Counted from the first letter of the stretch, positions 1 through 10,640 are shown. The stretch is 64,000 bases of DNA from Cricetomys ansorgei (GCA_026225945.1 JAMJFZ010001133.1:2686501-2750500); one strand, 5' to 3'. Made by a program: numbers and translations. The notes: generated from the sequence alone by a model not told the origin.

Positions 1-777
1 CTTTTGTAGCAAGACAGATATTGTTACTTACTATTGATGGGAAATATGAAGCTTGAGGATATTGCAGCCACTGGGTATGGAGCAGGGGAGCCAAGGTTGG
101 GTTCAGCATCTAACAGCTCTGTCCTTTTCATGAAAGCAGATCCTAGGAGGAGGCAATTGCCCCAGACCCTGAGACAGCTTTTCCCCAGGAAAGCTGGTGA
201 GGCCAGGGGCTGAGAAAAGAATGGTTTTCACTCAAGGCTGAGGCAAGAAGAAGACGACCCGCAGGTTGTCAAGGCCAACAGCAGTCACCCTTAAACAACA
301 AAGTATGGGATCGGTGGCAACTTGCTTTAGATTCTTGGATGTGTTCTTGAAAGCTGAGTGTGGCAGCCAGACAAGAAAGACTAGGAAAGCTCCCCCTCTT
401 TACAAGGCTCTAAACTCTTCTCTTTGACTCTGAAGGACAACAAAAGACAATTCCCAAAACACATGGTGGTAGGCCCTACCTGGGAGTTATGAGCGCTCAG
501 CCTCCCCGCAGGCTACGGAGGAACCCTTATAGCGAACTCTAGGGAAATGGAAGTAACACCCCTCTTCAATTTCTCTTTCCTGCAAATCTGACTTGTCATA
601 CAACAGGTTTCTTTTCTGCAAACCAAAACCTTTAAGAATAGATTTCAAAATACTTTAAGATGGCTTATTTACTTCAAAGGATACTTAATCCTGTGAAGCA
701 ATAGAGTAGGGAAGAGATTCGGGACACCTCATAATGATGTGTCTTGTAATGAGAAAGAAAATGTAAATTGTTTTACA
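1..777. other. Unique non-coding stretch
   Basis: I recognise no repeat and no convincing open frame here. The base composition is ordinary, with few CpG and no long homopolymer. Confidence 0.5.
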
Positions 778-1526
778 AGTATTCATTTATTTGCGGGATG
801 GGTGGTGGATACTCGCAAGCCACAGTGAGTGTGTGGAGGTCAGGGGATACTGTGGGGCTGGCCTGAGAGGACACTGAAGCATGCTTTGAATCCTGGATTA
901 TCTCATCCTGAGAGCGGAAGGCATCCGGCAAAGCTCCCTCAGGTGCTGACATGCCTTAGGTCACTAGTTACTCATAAGATCCTGCCTCTCCAAGGTATGC
1001 AGCCTGGCTAATGTTTATCTGAGCGCTGCAGCTGGAAGAACCCCGGGCTGGACTTCCTTTCTCCCTATATGACCTTATAAGGTCTCTTCCCCTAACCCCT
1101 GTGAGACCTCTGCTTATGCAAAAGAGGCTTCCTCAAGACACATACAAATACTTCCCTAGCCAGTGACTCCTCACCACATAAGGAATCTCCAGTTCCTCTT
1201 TCCCCTATATATGTACCTTCCCTTGCTTCAATAAGCTGAGAGGTAGACACTGACACTGCCTCCTAGGAACTCTGCTACCCGTCGGCTCTCAGTCTCTGCT
1301 CAAGACCTTCAAACCCAGGATGGGCCCCGCCTGTGCTTTCCTCCTCAAGGCTGAGCTGGTGAGCGATGGCTTGGCTATCCTCCCGCTCCCCAGGAGAGGA
1401 CCCACAGCTGACACCCAATGTGGGGTTGGGTCTCCATTTCAACCATGTAGGTCCTGGGGACCGAACTCAGGCCATCAGGCTTAGTGGCAAGGGTCCTTAT
1501 CCACTGAGCTATCTCAGTAGCCCCAG
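778..1526 (-). mobile_element. B3-type SINE (minus) split by an inserted element
   Basis: Two halves of one tRNA-derived SINE in antisense lie at about 778-857 and 1419-1526. The left half has the T-rich tail and GTGTGTGGAGGTCAGG. The right half has GTCCTGGGGACCGAACTCAG and ends in the antisense head CTGAGCTATCTCAGTAGCCC. Joined, they read as one B3 antisense copy. The intervening 561 bp is flanked by TGTGGGG on both sides (851-857 and 1419-1425). Confidence 0.6.
858..1418 (+). mobile_element. Probable solo LTR inside a B3 SINE
   Basis: A 561-bp insertion in the SINE above. It has LTR-like landmarks: a TATA-like CTATATATG near 1204, an AATAAG poly(A)-like signal near 1230, and a pyrimidine- and GC-richer downstream part. 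The TGTGGGG flanks would be a 7-bp duplication, but the ends are not a clear TG...CA pair, so the boundaries are uncertain. It could also be another insertion class. Confidence 0.4.
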
Positions 1527-2369
1527 AAAGTGCTAAGAAACATTCTTTTTGGTATGTCATTTTAATTTCAAAACTTGAAATAACTTGCCATTCTGAATTT
1601 GGCTGTTTTTATCCTGGCAAGCCTGAGAAGAGTTTCATATGTATCTAATCACAGAGGACGCCCTCCAGTGGTACGGCGGCAGCAGAGTCATGATTATGTT
1701 TTAATTTGTTTTGTGCCGAAAGGCATGGCCACGTACAGAATCTTCCTATAAAACCTTTCTGTACCAGCCGCCCCATGTTCTCAGCACCCTGGAGGATCAG
1801 GCCATGTGTTTTTTTCTTTAGTTCACAGTGTACAATCTCTTCCTTGTGTGTGAACTTCACAGGGAGTCAAATAGCCCATTAAAAATGAATGGCATATGTG
1901 AAGTATTCTGCAAATCTCTAATGATCACCACTTTGGAAAACAGCATTTTGTGGTGTAAACTAGAAAAGCAACACGGGGGTCTGTCATGGAGGGAAGTGAA
2001 AACTGGCACCATACCAAGACCCCAGAGCCGGGTGTTCACCTTCAGGAGACGTCCAAGAATCACAATGGAATCAATTTTTTTTAGTTGCATGGGAACTTTG
2101 ATGAACCAGAAAATCCTTTATGATGCTTGCTAGACACTTATGCTAAGATTTAGTCTCAGGGGGAGGCCAGGTAAAATCCTATACTCAGTGTGCGGCCTTA
2201 GCCTGCTTCCTCAGTAGTATGACAGCAGTCCCCCCAGACTGATGCAGTCAGTCATCCTAGGGGACCCTCCTCAGCAGCCATAATACTATGGGCAGCATAG
2301 CACACTTTGCTCTGTGTTTACTTAGTTTCATCAGAGTCCTCCCAGTACGCTAAAGAGTAGAGAACATTT
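1527..2369. other. Unique stretch with CpG-bearing block
   Basis: No repeat recognised. About 1645-1780 holds several CpGs (GACGCC, TACGGCGG, GCCGAAAGG, CACGTAC, GCCGCC) in an otherwise CpG-poor window, next to AT-rich ATGATTATGTTTTAATTTG. Open frames up to 101 codons occur on both strands but show no protein-like character. Confidence 0.4.
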
Positions 2370-2660
2370 CATTCACGGAGGGTTTCATGTGTATATGGTG
2401 TAGGCACATGCATGTTCATGTGTGTGGGCATGCACGTACATAGAGGCTCTCCTTGATTGCTTTGTACTTCACTGAAGCAGGACCTCTTGCTGAGCTTACA
2501 GCTTACATAGGAGAATCCTCTGTCTCTATCCCAGGATCTGAGATTACAGGTGGACTACCATGGTCATCTGGCTTTCACGAGGCCTCTAGAGATCCCAAGC
2601 ACAGTTCTTACTTTTGTGAGGCAAGGACTTCATCTACTGAGCCATCTCCCCAGCTCATGA
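2370..2660 (-). mobile_element. Composite tRNA-headed rodent SINE (minus)
   Basis: Starts with a GT-rich CATGCATGTTCATGTGTG tail, has a B1-like middle (GATCTGAGATTACAGG) and ends with the antisense tRNA-derived head GAGCCATCTCCCCAGC. It belongs to the long B3/B4-like composite class that recurs at 21.7, 23.7, 37.3 and 51.7 kb. Subfamily not assigned. Confidence 0.6.
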
Positions 2661-2841
2661 ATACGTCCGAAGGCCAGGCCTGGAGCCTACAGGTATGTGT
2701 GTGGGTATACTGGGATGCACAACCAAACGTGTATGTGCTGTTCTTATGCACTGTCTCTCAAAGCTTATCTCAAGGATTTTACTTTGCCTCTGAAACTCTA
2801 TTTTATGTTTTCTCTTGTTTATAGATTTTTCATTTGGAAAA

Positions 2842-2906
2842 AAGGGCCTCTTGTCTGTATACCTGGCTCCTAAAAAATGAGCCTCTTGCCTATATACCTG
2901 GTTGCA
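2842..2906 (+). repeat. Short tandem direct repeat
   Basis: Two roughly 24-bp copies about 37 bp apart, each beginning CCTCTTG and ending TATACCTGG, at about 2845-2868 and 2882-2905. It looks like a local duplication in unique DNA (2661-3293). Confidence 0.5.
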
Positions 2907-3293
2907 CTCTCTTTCTGAGAGTGAGCCCATGGGTCCCCTTCTTCCTCTATGGCTCCTGAGGAAGCTGCACCCATGCCTGTAGCAGGAGGCCTACCAGAAT
3001 CTCAGCAGTGACCTACAGGACCAGAAAACCCAGAAGGAAGATGGCGAGGGAAAGACCAACGGCAATCATTTGTAGAATACCTTCCAAAATTCCTTCTCTA
3101 TCCCTGAATTTCTGTTCCTTTGAAGGCCTGTGTTACATGCAATAATAGCACTGGAAGCTTTTCAGCTCAAGATTCAAGAATTTTGAGTTGAGGTTTTGCT
3201 GAAAGTGGCCCCCAGGGCTGAGGCTGTAACTCCGTTGCTTGGGTGCTCTCCTAGCCTGCACAAAGCCCCGAGTTCCAGCTTCAGCTGCGCCAT

Positions 3294-3445
3294 AAAACTG
3301 GTGTGGTGTTGCACACCTGTAATTCCGTCATTTATCACCTGGGAGATGGAGATAGAGGATCAGGAGTTCAAGGTCATTCCTGGCTACAGAGTGAGTTTGG
3401 GGCCAGCCTAGGCTACAGGAGACCTTGTTTCAAAAACAAAAACAA
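3294..3445 (+). mobile_element. B1/B4-type SINE (plus)
   Basis: Contains TGGTGTTGCACACCTGTAAT, AGGAGTTCAAGGTCATTCC and GACCTTGTTTC followed by an A-rich tail. The long AGTTCAAGGTCATTC form favours the older B4 (ID-B1 fusion) type over young B1. Confidence 0.75.
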
Positions 3446-3577
3446 AACAACAAACCTGTAACGTTCATTGAAAATCTGTGGCAACACTTCCGAAGTTGGG
3501 GATGAGAGTCAGATGAGGACACTGAGAGGTGGTAGAGTCTCAATGTGGCAAAGCTCATGTTGAAATCCTGTTCAAAG

Positions 3578-3780
3578 AGTAGTGGGGAGATGGGCCAGTG
3601 GTTATGCACTCTTGCTGCTCTTTCATTGGTGCTCAGTTCCAAGCAGCCATCTTGGATGGCTTACAGCTGCTTGTAACTCCGGCTCCAGGTATTCAGTGCC
3701 CTCTTTGGCCTTCACAAGTGTGTGACCACATGCACCTGCACATACTCAAATAAACGAACAAATAAATCTCTTTTAAAACT
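3578..3780 (+). mobile_element. B2/B3-type SINE (plus)
   Basis: The tRNA-like head GGGGAGATGGGCCAGTGGTT is followed by GTAACTCCGGCTCCAGG, a CA-rich CACATGCACCTGCAC and an AATAAAtctctttt-type tail. The internal pol III promoter of this class lies in the head. Confidence 0.8.
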
Positions 3781-5184
3781 AAAGGGACTAGTAGAAAGTG
3801 CCGGTTCCTACAAGTCCAACTGCTTGCTAATCGGAATTTTGTTCCCTGGTTCTCATGAACCTCAGGATAAACTGTAAACGGAGGATCTTTCTTAGAAGAG
3901 TTTTCCTTATTTTCCTCTTCTGTATGAGCAGCATGGATGAAAGGGTTCTCTGATAGAGTTGAGGGTTCACAACTATTGGAGCATGTCAGCCCGTAATCAA
4001 GCATTACTATTGGCTGTCAAATAAGGGCTTTAGTGGGGCTGGGGCTTTAAACCTTACTGTTTTCTCTACATTAGTGCTCCTGTGATCCCTTTGGGCATCT
4101 CCCGAGAGCTGTGCCACACATCCCAGTGCCCATGTCCATCGCCAGCCCACAGAAATCCCAGTCCAGCTTTCTTTCACTTGGAGAATTACTTTCCTCTCTG
4201 AGAAAAACACTCTTAGCTTTTACTGAGCAGTGAGCTGGAGCCTTTAACAGAGTGGAGAGAGACAGGAGCCAGGCAGGTAGAATTTGTCATAACAGACCCC
4301 GGGAGTGAGAATTACCATCTAATTCTCCGAAACCTACTTTCAGAGGTCTATTTGAGGGGGAACAATATATTCTTTGGGTTTTGTGACCTACTTAAACATT
4401 GCAAGCTGTAATCATTTGAGGATTTCTAAGAAAAGGAAAAAAAAAAAAAGGGCTTAATATAATTCTAAAGCCAGGTTACCTGACAACAAAGAGCAAGGTT
4501 GCAGGCATAGTTAGTTTCTCAATTGGTGAAAATAGGTGGAGGTCTTTCCCGGTCATTACTGCCCATACCTGCAGGTACACCTTAATCCACACTCTCTCTT
4601 CCTGACAGTGCTGTTGGCCATCTCCTATGTGGGTTTCTCCAACTTCACACTTGCAGTTCCTGCCACCAGTAAGCAGTTGCTCTCGTTTCCCCAAACCCTC
4701 TTCCAGCCTGTAGCTCCAGACCCTTCTCAGAGATTACCTGGGAGCCAGTTATCCCATCACAGTCCAAGTTCTTTCTGTAACTTCTGTAATTCACAGGACC
4801 TGTCAGCCTGGTGAGTTCCATGTGTTCTAGTGCAGGGATGCAGAGGATTCAGGGTCAGCTTCCTACCCAGGGGTAGAGGTGGATTTTTGCTGTCTCCCAT
4901 ACTCTGCATTTGGACTGTGTTAAGATGCATGCAGAAGTTGGTGGGCTGGCCACTCATGGGACATCACGAAGCTTAGCCCAGCACAGCTGACCATTTTAGC
5001 CTGCAGCGGGCAGTATGCTGTCACATCCAAACTTCTTCTTTGGGGGCATTTGGATTTCACTTTTGCTTCCTGATGCCAGAGGCTTTCCCGTAAATATGTT
5101 AAGGAAGGCTGTAACCAAAGGATGAGAGCCCTTAGCAACCGCCGACAACCTAAGAATGCCAGAGTAACAACATGTAGTATGTCA
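3781..5184. other. Unique non-coding stretch
   Basis: No interspersed repeat recognised over 1.4 kb apart from a 13-bp poly(A) at 4438-4450. Frames up to 103 codons are present on both strands with no domain or splice context I can support. Confidence 0.4.
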
Positions 5185-5325
5185 TATTGTAATAATATTA
5201 TGAGATAGTTTACTTCCACTTAGCAAATGAGAAAATAAAAACACAGCTAAGTTAGGCTACTTTCTTAGAGCTCTAGAGATTTGAGCTTTTGACCTTGAGT
5301 CCAAGTTTGTTCTGGGCTTGGGAGT
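5185..5325 (-). mobile_element. MIR-like ancient SINE (minus)
   Basis: Order and wording match antisense MIR: CTTAGCAAATGAGAAAATAA in place of TTTACAGATGAGGAAACTGA, then CACAGCTAAG and a diverged TTGACCTTGAGTCC. Highly diverged, as expected for a mammal-wide repeat. Confidence 0.5.
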
Positions 5326-5785
5326 CACACCACACAGCCAAGGCTTAGAAAACCCTGAGCAGGGTATGTAGTGACCTGATACTTTCATTAAAACTCATCT
5401 GAAAGGGCGACAGAAAGAAAGGTCAGAGGGTTTAGAAAATTAGCTTTAAATGATGCTTTGAAAATCGTGATATTGAAGACCCTGAGACACTCCTGAGTGT
5501 CTCCTCTCCGGCCCAATTCTCATTGTCAGATGTGTGCGTGTTCATAACATTCTGGGTGCCACACTCTCTTGAAGTGGCATGCTTGCCCCTCTGAGATTGT
5601 CTACACTAGGGTGTTGCTGTGCTTTAAATATTTTTAGTGTTAAAGCCGGAAGAAGATAATATTAGAGCTGGAGAGATGGCTCTGTTGGTAAAGTGTTTGC
5701 AAGGCAAGCACAAAGACCCAAGTTCGGTCCCCAGAACCCTCGTTAAAAAAGCCAGGTATGATGTACACTTGTAATCCCAGTGTGG

Positions 5786-6170
5786 TGTTCTAGCTTCATT
5801 TCTGTTGCTATGATACCATACCCCAAAAAAAGGCAACTAAATGAGGGGTAGGATTTATTTGAGCTCATAATTCCAGCTAATTGTCCATCATTGTAGTGGC
5901 AGGAACTTCAAACAGCTTGTCACATGACATCCACAGCCAATAGCAGAGAGAAATCAATGGATACATGTTTAATGGTTTAGGCTCAGCTTAGTCTCTTCAT
6001 TCAGACAGTTCAGGACCCCTTCCCTAGGAGACGCTGCCACACACAGTGGGTTGGATCTTCCTGCGTCAACAATTAAGACAGCCCCTCACAGACATGCCCA
6101 CAGGCCAACCAGGGTGACAACTCCAGATGATTCTAGATTGTGTCAAGGTTACAGTTGAAGCTAACTGTCA
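5786..6170 (-). mobile_element. Rodent MaLR/ORR-like solo LTR (minus)
   Basis: An antisense copy of an abundant rodent LTR-like family, with TTTCTGTTGCTATGATACCA at one end and ATTGTGTCAAGGTTACAG at the other. It begins TG and ends CA as an LTR should. I could not find a convincing short target duplication. The same family recurs at about 21.96, 31.18 and (sense) 37.90 kb. Confidence 0.6.
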
Positions 6171-6369
6171 TAGCTGGGAAGGCACAGAGAGGAGGATCCC
6201 TGGCCGGCCAGTCTAGCCTACTGGGTGAGTTCCATGAGAGACCTTGTCTCAAAAAACTTGGTGGATGGAGCCAGAACAGCAACATCTGAAATTGTTCTCT
6301 GGTCTCTATGTGCACACATACACCTGAGCAGATACACCTATATGCACATACATGCACACGTGTGCATGC

Positions 6370-6373
6370 ACAT

Positions 6374-6405
<32 letters not shown>

Positions 6406-6408
6406 ACA
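6370..6408. repeat. (CA)n microsatellite in a SINE tail
   Basis: An imperfect CA/CG-CA run in the 3' tail of the composite SINE. It creates spurious His/Thr-rich frames on the plus strand and Cys/Val-rich ones on the minus strand. Confidence 0.9.
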
Positions 6409-6424
6409 CGAGGGAGCAGAAAGA

Positions 6425-7340
6425 GAGGTACAGATATGGAAGGAACCCTTACTTATTTTACCTTATTTTAACTTTAAAAACTCACATCGAACAATTAATT
6501 ATAATAAAAGTTGTGACTTACTTGGAGCTGCTATCTCATTCAACAGAAGGCTTTCTCTTTTCTCTTTCTCACTGTCTGAACTGAAACTTTCAGGATTATT
6601 TTATTAAGATCTGAAGAGGTAATTTGACATGCTGATATATAAGCATGTGAATCATCCTGAGGATTAGGGGTGAGCTTCTGTCATAATTAGGTATGCCAGA
6701 AATAATTTTCTCCCCCCTCTGCTCATCTTTTCTCCTCTCAACACAGAGCAGTGCTGCTCTTGGTCTCTGGAGCCATTCTCTCAGGATTGTCTAATGTAAT
6801 GGATTTCTCTTCCTCCACCGTAAGGAGAACCACCATGGCCAGCCCCTTACAGAGCTGTGCGTGCATTCTGTTGCCTTACTGGCATTTCAAAGAACTGTAA
6901 AATCCCAATAGTCAGCTCTGCACAGGGAAAGAAGGTCTTAATGGGGTGATTTTTCTCTTGAACTGAGGGTTAATCAGAACTCTTCTTTCTCCTCCTCAGT
7001 TTTCTCAGTTGTAGCTGTTCTTAAACCATGCGTGCGCTCTCTGGGCTTCGATGAGATGTGAGGCTGTCTAGTTTTGTGGCTGTTGTTTTGTTTTCAAATC
7101 TGCTTTCTTCCCCTGGCCAGGACCTGGGCCTGAGGAGTTACACATCTTTACTGAGCCATCTGTGAAACGGGGTAGTAACACTTTCCCTTCTCCCTTCACA
7201 GAAGCTGCAGCAATCCCTGCCATAAAGAGAGTGGGGATGTTTTGTGTAAGACTTCAGTTTTATTTTGTTGAATGAGGACAGCTACCACATTCTGAGTGCC
7301 CAGGACCAGGTGCTCTGTGCCTGTTGTTATCTCTGCAAGA
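6425..7340. other. Unique non-coding stretch
   Basis: No repeat recognised. AT-rich on the left, more balanced from 6720. No supported coding frame. Confidence 0.4.
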
Positions 7341-7463
7341 AGCCTACAATGTTTTATTTTGTTTTTTTGTTTTGTTTTGTTGTGTTTTTTCAAGACATGG
7401 TTTCACTGTTGTAACTCTGACTGTCCTAGAACTCACTCTGTAGACCAGGCTTGAACTCACAGC
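7341..7463 (-). mobile_element. B1 SINE (minus), cut by the adjacent LTR
   Basis: A T-rich tail then CAAGACATGGTTTCACTG and GTAGACCAGGCTTGAACTCA. The copy stops at CACAGC, which is also the left target duplication of the LTR at 7464. Confidence 0.8.
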
Positions 7464-7792
7464 TGTTGAGGAAGTTTATTTTTGGTTATATTTGAAATCG
7501 TTTTATGCACTTTGGGTGAGGGGCTGGCCTAGGTCATGGTGTTCTGTATTGTTTGCAGGTGTTGGATTTCTGTGGGGGATGCTTAATTGCTTATGATCTG
7601 CACGTGCTATCAGGAAAATACCTGAGGTGTTCTGAAAGAATAAAAACACCTGAGCTGAGACGCTCGGGGTTCCACTGTCGATTGAGTACAGTGCTGGCCA
7701 GGACAGGTTCTCTCTGCTGAGGTCTGGCAGAGTTTGCAGATATATGCCTCCTTGTCTTCTTTGGTGAGCCACAACAGCAACGTTCAACTACA
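7464..7792 (+). mobile_element. Solo LTR with 6-bp target duplication
   Basis: A 329-bp element beginning TGTTGAGGAAG and ending AACTACA (TG...CA), flanked on both sides by CACAGC (7458-7463 and 7793-7798). A 6-bp duplication is typical of ERVK-class integration. It holds an AATAAAAACACC stretch at about 7639. There is no internal gag/pol/env, so it is a solo LTR left by recombination. A second, 3'-truncated copy lies at 62532-62780. Confidence 0.75.
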
Positions 7793-7798
7793 CACAGC

Positions 7799-7995
7799 GA
7801 TATTATGTTACTTATTTTATTGCTCAAATTGTTTCCATTTTAGCCACACAGAGCTTATCCAGTTGGTCCCAGGATCTTTTTGATTGGCTCCCAGTACTTT
7901 TTCAGACGTTATCCATGTTCCAATAGTACAAGGATACAAAGATTCCAGGTCTGGCTGGATCTAGAGACCAAATGATGTAATCAGAGCTCCCTCAG
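7799..7995. mobile_element. Possible ancient L1M fragment
   Basis: TTGCTCAAATTGTTTCCA followed by GATTGGCTCCCAGT and a nearby GGTCTGGCTGGATCT resembles a mammalian L1 3'-end segment, heavily diverged. Orientation and subfamily not determined. Confidence 0.3.
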
Positions 7996-8109
7996 CTCCA
8001 TATCCCAGCTCCATTTCTTTCTGTATGCTGGCTCCTTCGTGGACTCTGTGTGTGGGTAAAATGTGGGTTCTCTATGATTACAAACAGTGTCTGTATCACC
8101 CAGGCAAGG

Positions 8110-8212
8110 ATTAAAGCTGGCGGTGCAGCTCATGGTAGCACATTTGCTTAGTAAACCCTAAGCTGTGTATCTCTAGCACCCCACAAAACAAAACAGACAA
8201 ACCAAACCCAAA
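8110..8212 (+). mobile_element. ID/B4 head SINE fragment (plus)
   Basis: GGCGGTGCAGCTCATGGTAG followed by TTTGCTTAGTA and an A/C-rich tail (CACAAAACAAAACAG). Matches the ID-type tRNA-derived head in diverged form. Confidence 0.55.
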
Positions 8213-8328
8213 CCCCAACGTGCCTGTGGAGCAAATCATGCCCTGTGAATGGGCAGCCGAGGACAAGAAGGCACACACAGAATGCAGGTGCATCTTGCCA
8301 GACAGTTCAATTACATGAGTTTCACGGG

Positions 8329-8499
8329 TTTTTTTTTTTTTTTGTTGTTGTTGTTTTTTTTGAGACAAGGTTTCTCTGTTGTAACTCAGGCTGTCCTGGG
8401 ACTCATTCTGTAGACCAGGCTGGCCTTGAACTCACAGCAATCTGCATGCCTCTGTCTCCCAAATGCTGAGATTAAAGGCATGCGCCACTACTGCCCAGC
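8329..8499 (-). mobile_element. B1 SINE (minus), near full length
   Basis: A poly(T) tail, then GAGACAAGGTTTCTCTGTTG, TAACTCAGGCTGTCCTGGGA, GTAGACCAGGCTGGCCTTGA and GATTAAAGGCATGCGCCAC. It carries the TTGTAACT variant discussed in the findings. Confidence 0.92.
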
Positions 8500-8802
8500 T
8501 ACAATGTATTCTTATAAACAGGAAAAGCTAGGCTCAAGAGGCAAGTGTAGAAGATTGCAAGAATAGCAGCAGAACCAACTCCTTTCCACCAAGCTGCCCC
8601 AACAAGGAGCAGATCTTTATCCTGAGCATCAGTTCTCATAGGTCAAGGCAGCATGGAGACCAGCTGCGAGTGCACTGTTTCCTTAGGATCCTTTTAGTTA
8701 CAAGGAGCAGAGACTGTAGGGTTCGGAGGAATTTCTGAGAAATTCGAAGACGCATTGAATTTAGTTGGGTCTTAAGAGCAGTTGCCATGAATCAAGGCTG
8801 CT

Positions 8803-8965
8803 TTGTCCCTTCTTCTTCTTCCTCTCCTTCCTATTTCTCCTCCTTTTCTTCTCTTTCCCCAACAACCCCCCATCTCTCCCGTCATCCTCCTCTTGGTCAT
8901 CTTCTCTCTTCCCCTTCTCTTGGTCCTCTTCCTTTTCCTCTTCCCCTTCCTCCCTCTTTCTTGGA
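8803..8965. repeat. Polypyrimidine (CT-rich) tract
   Basis: About 160 bp of TCTTCTTCC/CTTCC-type low-complexity sequence. All six local frames are Ser/Pro/Leu-rich or Lys/Arg-rich for this reason only. Confidence 0.9.
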
Positions 8966-9769
8966 TCCCAGGAGAGATGCAGGAGGGATGGAATTGGCCT
9001 AGATCATCTCTGGAGTCAAGTCTCAGTTTGCTGATAGCTGACAGTTCGTGATCTGCTGCCCTGCTCCAGGTAGCCTTCTTTGGCCTTGACCATACAGCTA
9101 TTGTCCCATTCATTCCAACTCAATCCCCAACAATTAGATACCTGGGCCACATTTTAGGACGTAGGCACTAGAAACAGTTCCTTACTCTTGGCATTCCAAG
9201 TTACCATTTCTAGCATCAGTTTTCCAATTTCATATATTGTTATTCTATGTTCTTGAAGGAAGTATTGAAACATGTCATAATATTTCCGCAAGTATTCTTC
9301 TTATTAACAGATGCTATTATGTCTCAAGATTATTGCTGGAATATCTGTAATTTAATTCAAAATATCTCCAAAGGGGGGAAAAATCCAAGGATGTCTAAGC
9401 AGTGTGAAAAAATGGCTCATTTGCCAGGAAGGCCTACAGAGTCAAAGTGGATGGGGACTAGACCTGCTCTCCTTCCCCAATTCCTCCTACAGCTTGTTTT
9501 TCTCTGTTTACTTGAATATCTGTCCTACTTGCAAAAAATTATGGCTATTGTCAGTGGAAAACTAGTATCACTCACTTCTAAACAAACTACTGCAAGTGGG
9601 CTGTTTCTGTATCATCTATGAACCAGAGTGAAACTGGACCCAGTTAATACTTGTGGTGATCGTCATTGCTACTGAAAAGAATACTTCCGTATGTCTGAAG
9701 CCTTGTCTCAGTATGTTGGTGCACCGAGACCCGCGAACCATTCTCAGTTCAGCTTCCAGGCTTATATGC
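8966..9769. other. Unique non-coding stretch
   Basis: A 124-codon plus-strand frame starts at 9247, but the sequence is AT-rich with no recognisable domain. No repeat recognised. Confidence 0.4.
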
Positions 9770-9862
9770 TTCTTCCTTCCTTCCTTCCTTCCTTCCTTCC
9801 TTCCTTCCTTCCTTCCTTCCTTCCTTCCTTCCTCTTTTCTTCCTTTCTTCCTTCCTTTGCTT
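9770..9862. repeat. (TTCC)n microsatellite
   Basis: About 14 uninterrupted TTCC units, then degenerate CTTTTCTTCC. It abuts the T-rich tail of the B1 at 9863. Confidence 0.95.
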
Positions 9863-10004
9863 GTTTGTTTTTTCAAAACAGGGTTTCTCTGTGTAGCCTG
9901 GTTGTTCTGGAGCTTACTCTGTAGACCAGGCTGGCATTGAACTCAGAGATCTCCCTGCCTCTGTCTCCTGAGCACTGGGACCAAAGGCATGCACACCTGG
10001 CCTA
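9863..10004 (-). mobile_element. B1 SINE (minus)
   Basis: CAGGGTTTCTCTGTGTAGCC, GTAGACCAGGCTGGCATTGA and GGGACCAAAGGCATGCACAC. This copy has the common GTGTAGCC form, unlike several others here. Confidence 0.9.
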
Positions 10005-10235
10005 TTTGTATGCTTTTTAAAGCAAGCATTTGTCATGGCTATTTTTGATCTGAGCATTTTTGGGTTCCCTTATCATCCTTCTCTTAATTTTATCCACAAA
10101 GTTCAAGCCTGTACTTTACTAGTGAAACTTCAGCTTTTTCAGATGTAAACTTGACTGAAAAGCATGGTGTAGACTTCAGCTCTCCAACTCTAGCAGATCA
10201 TGGTTCATGCATGCACTAAAACTGGGGTCAAGAAC

Positions 10236-10326
10236 TTCTGAGGTGGGGGATAGACCTCGACTGGTAGAGAGCATTTGCCTGGCATGTGTGGGGCCCTAGG
10301 TTCAGCTCCCAATACTACAAAGAACT
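10236..10326 (+). mobile_element. ID-type SINE (plus)
   Basis: GGGGGATAGACCTCGACTGG, TAGAGAGCATTTGCCTGGCA and CCTAGGTTCAGCTCCCAATA match the short tRNA-Ala-derived ID/B4 head, followed by a weak A-rich tail. Confidence 0.7.
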
Positions 10327-10456
10327 TTTCTGCTATGAATGGGCTTTAGGCTGTGGTGGAGTCCCTCTTTCTATATCCATAACTACTTACCCTCTTGTGT
10401 GGAGTAAAGGTAACTGCCTTTCTCTCTACTCAGATTCAACACTTTGGACACTACTT

Positions 10457-10640
10457 TTTTTTTTTAGATTATAATTTAATTACATTTCTCCCTCCCTTTC
10501 TACTCTCCAAACCCTCCCATATACCCCTTCCTGTTCTCCTTCAAATTCATGGCCTCTTTTTCATTAATTGTTATTGAATGCATATGGGTATTAGACACTA
10601 ATTCTTGGTAGCAGCTGGCATTCTACACTTCCTCTCAATG
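10457..10640 (-). mobile_element. Rodent L1 3' end (minus), severely 5'-truncated
   Basis: A poly(T) at 10457 followed by TAATTACATTTCTCCCTCCC, CAAATTCATGGCCTC and TGTTATTGAATGCATATGGG. It is the same L1 3'-UTR terminus that is longer at 45354. Confidence 0.75.

Larger units (their letters stand above)
5666..6424 (+). mobile_element. Composite tRNA-headed SINE (plus), split by an LTR
   Basis: The head GCTGGAGAGATGGCTCTGTT and body lie at 5666-5785. The remainder (GGATCCCTGGCCGGCCAG, GAGAGACCTTGTCTC, CA-rich tail) is at 6171-6424. The body breaks at CCCAG and resumes at AGCTGGGAAGG, so the two pieces are one SINE interrupted by the element at 5786-6170. Confidence 0.7.

Noticed and set aside
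8765..9113. Ser/Pro-rich plus and Lys/Arg-rich minus frames
   Set aside because: Translation of the polypyrimidine tract at 8803-8965.
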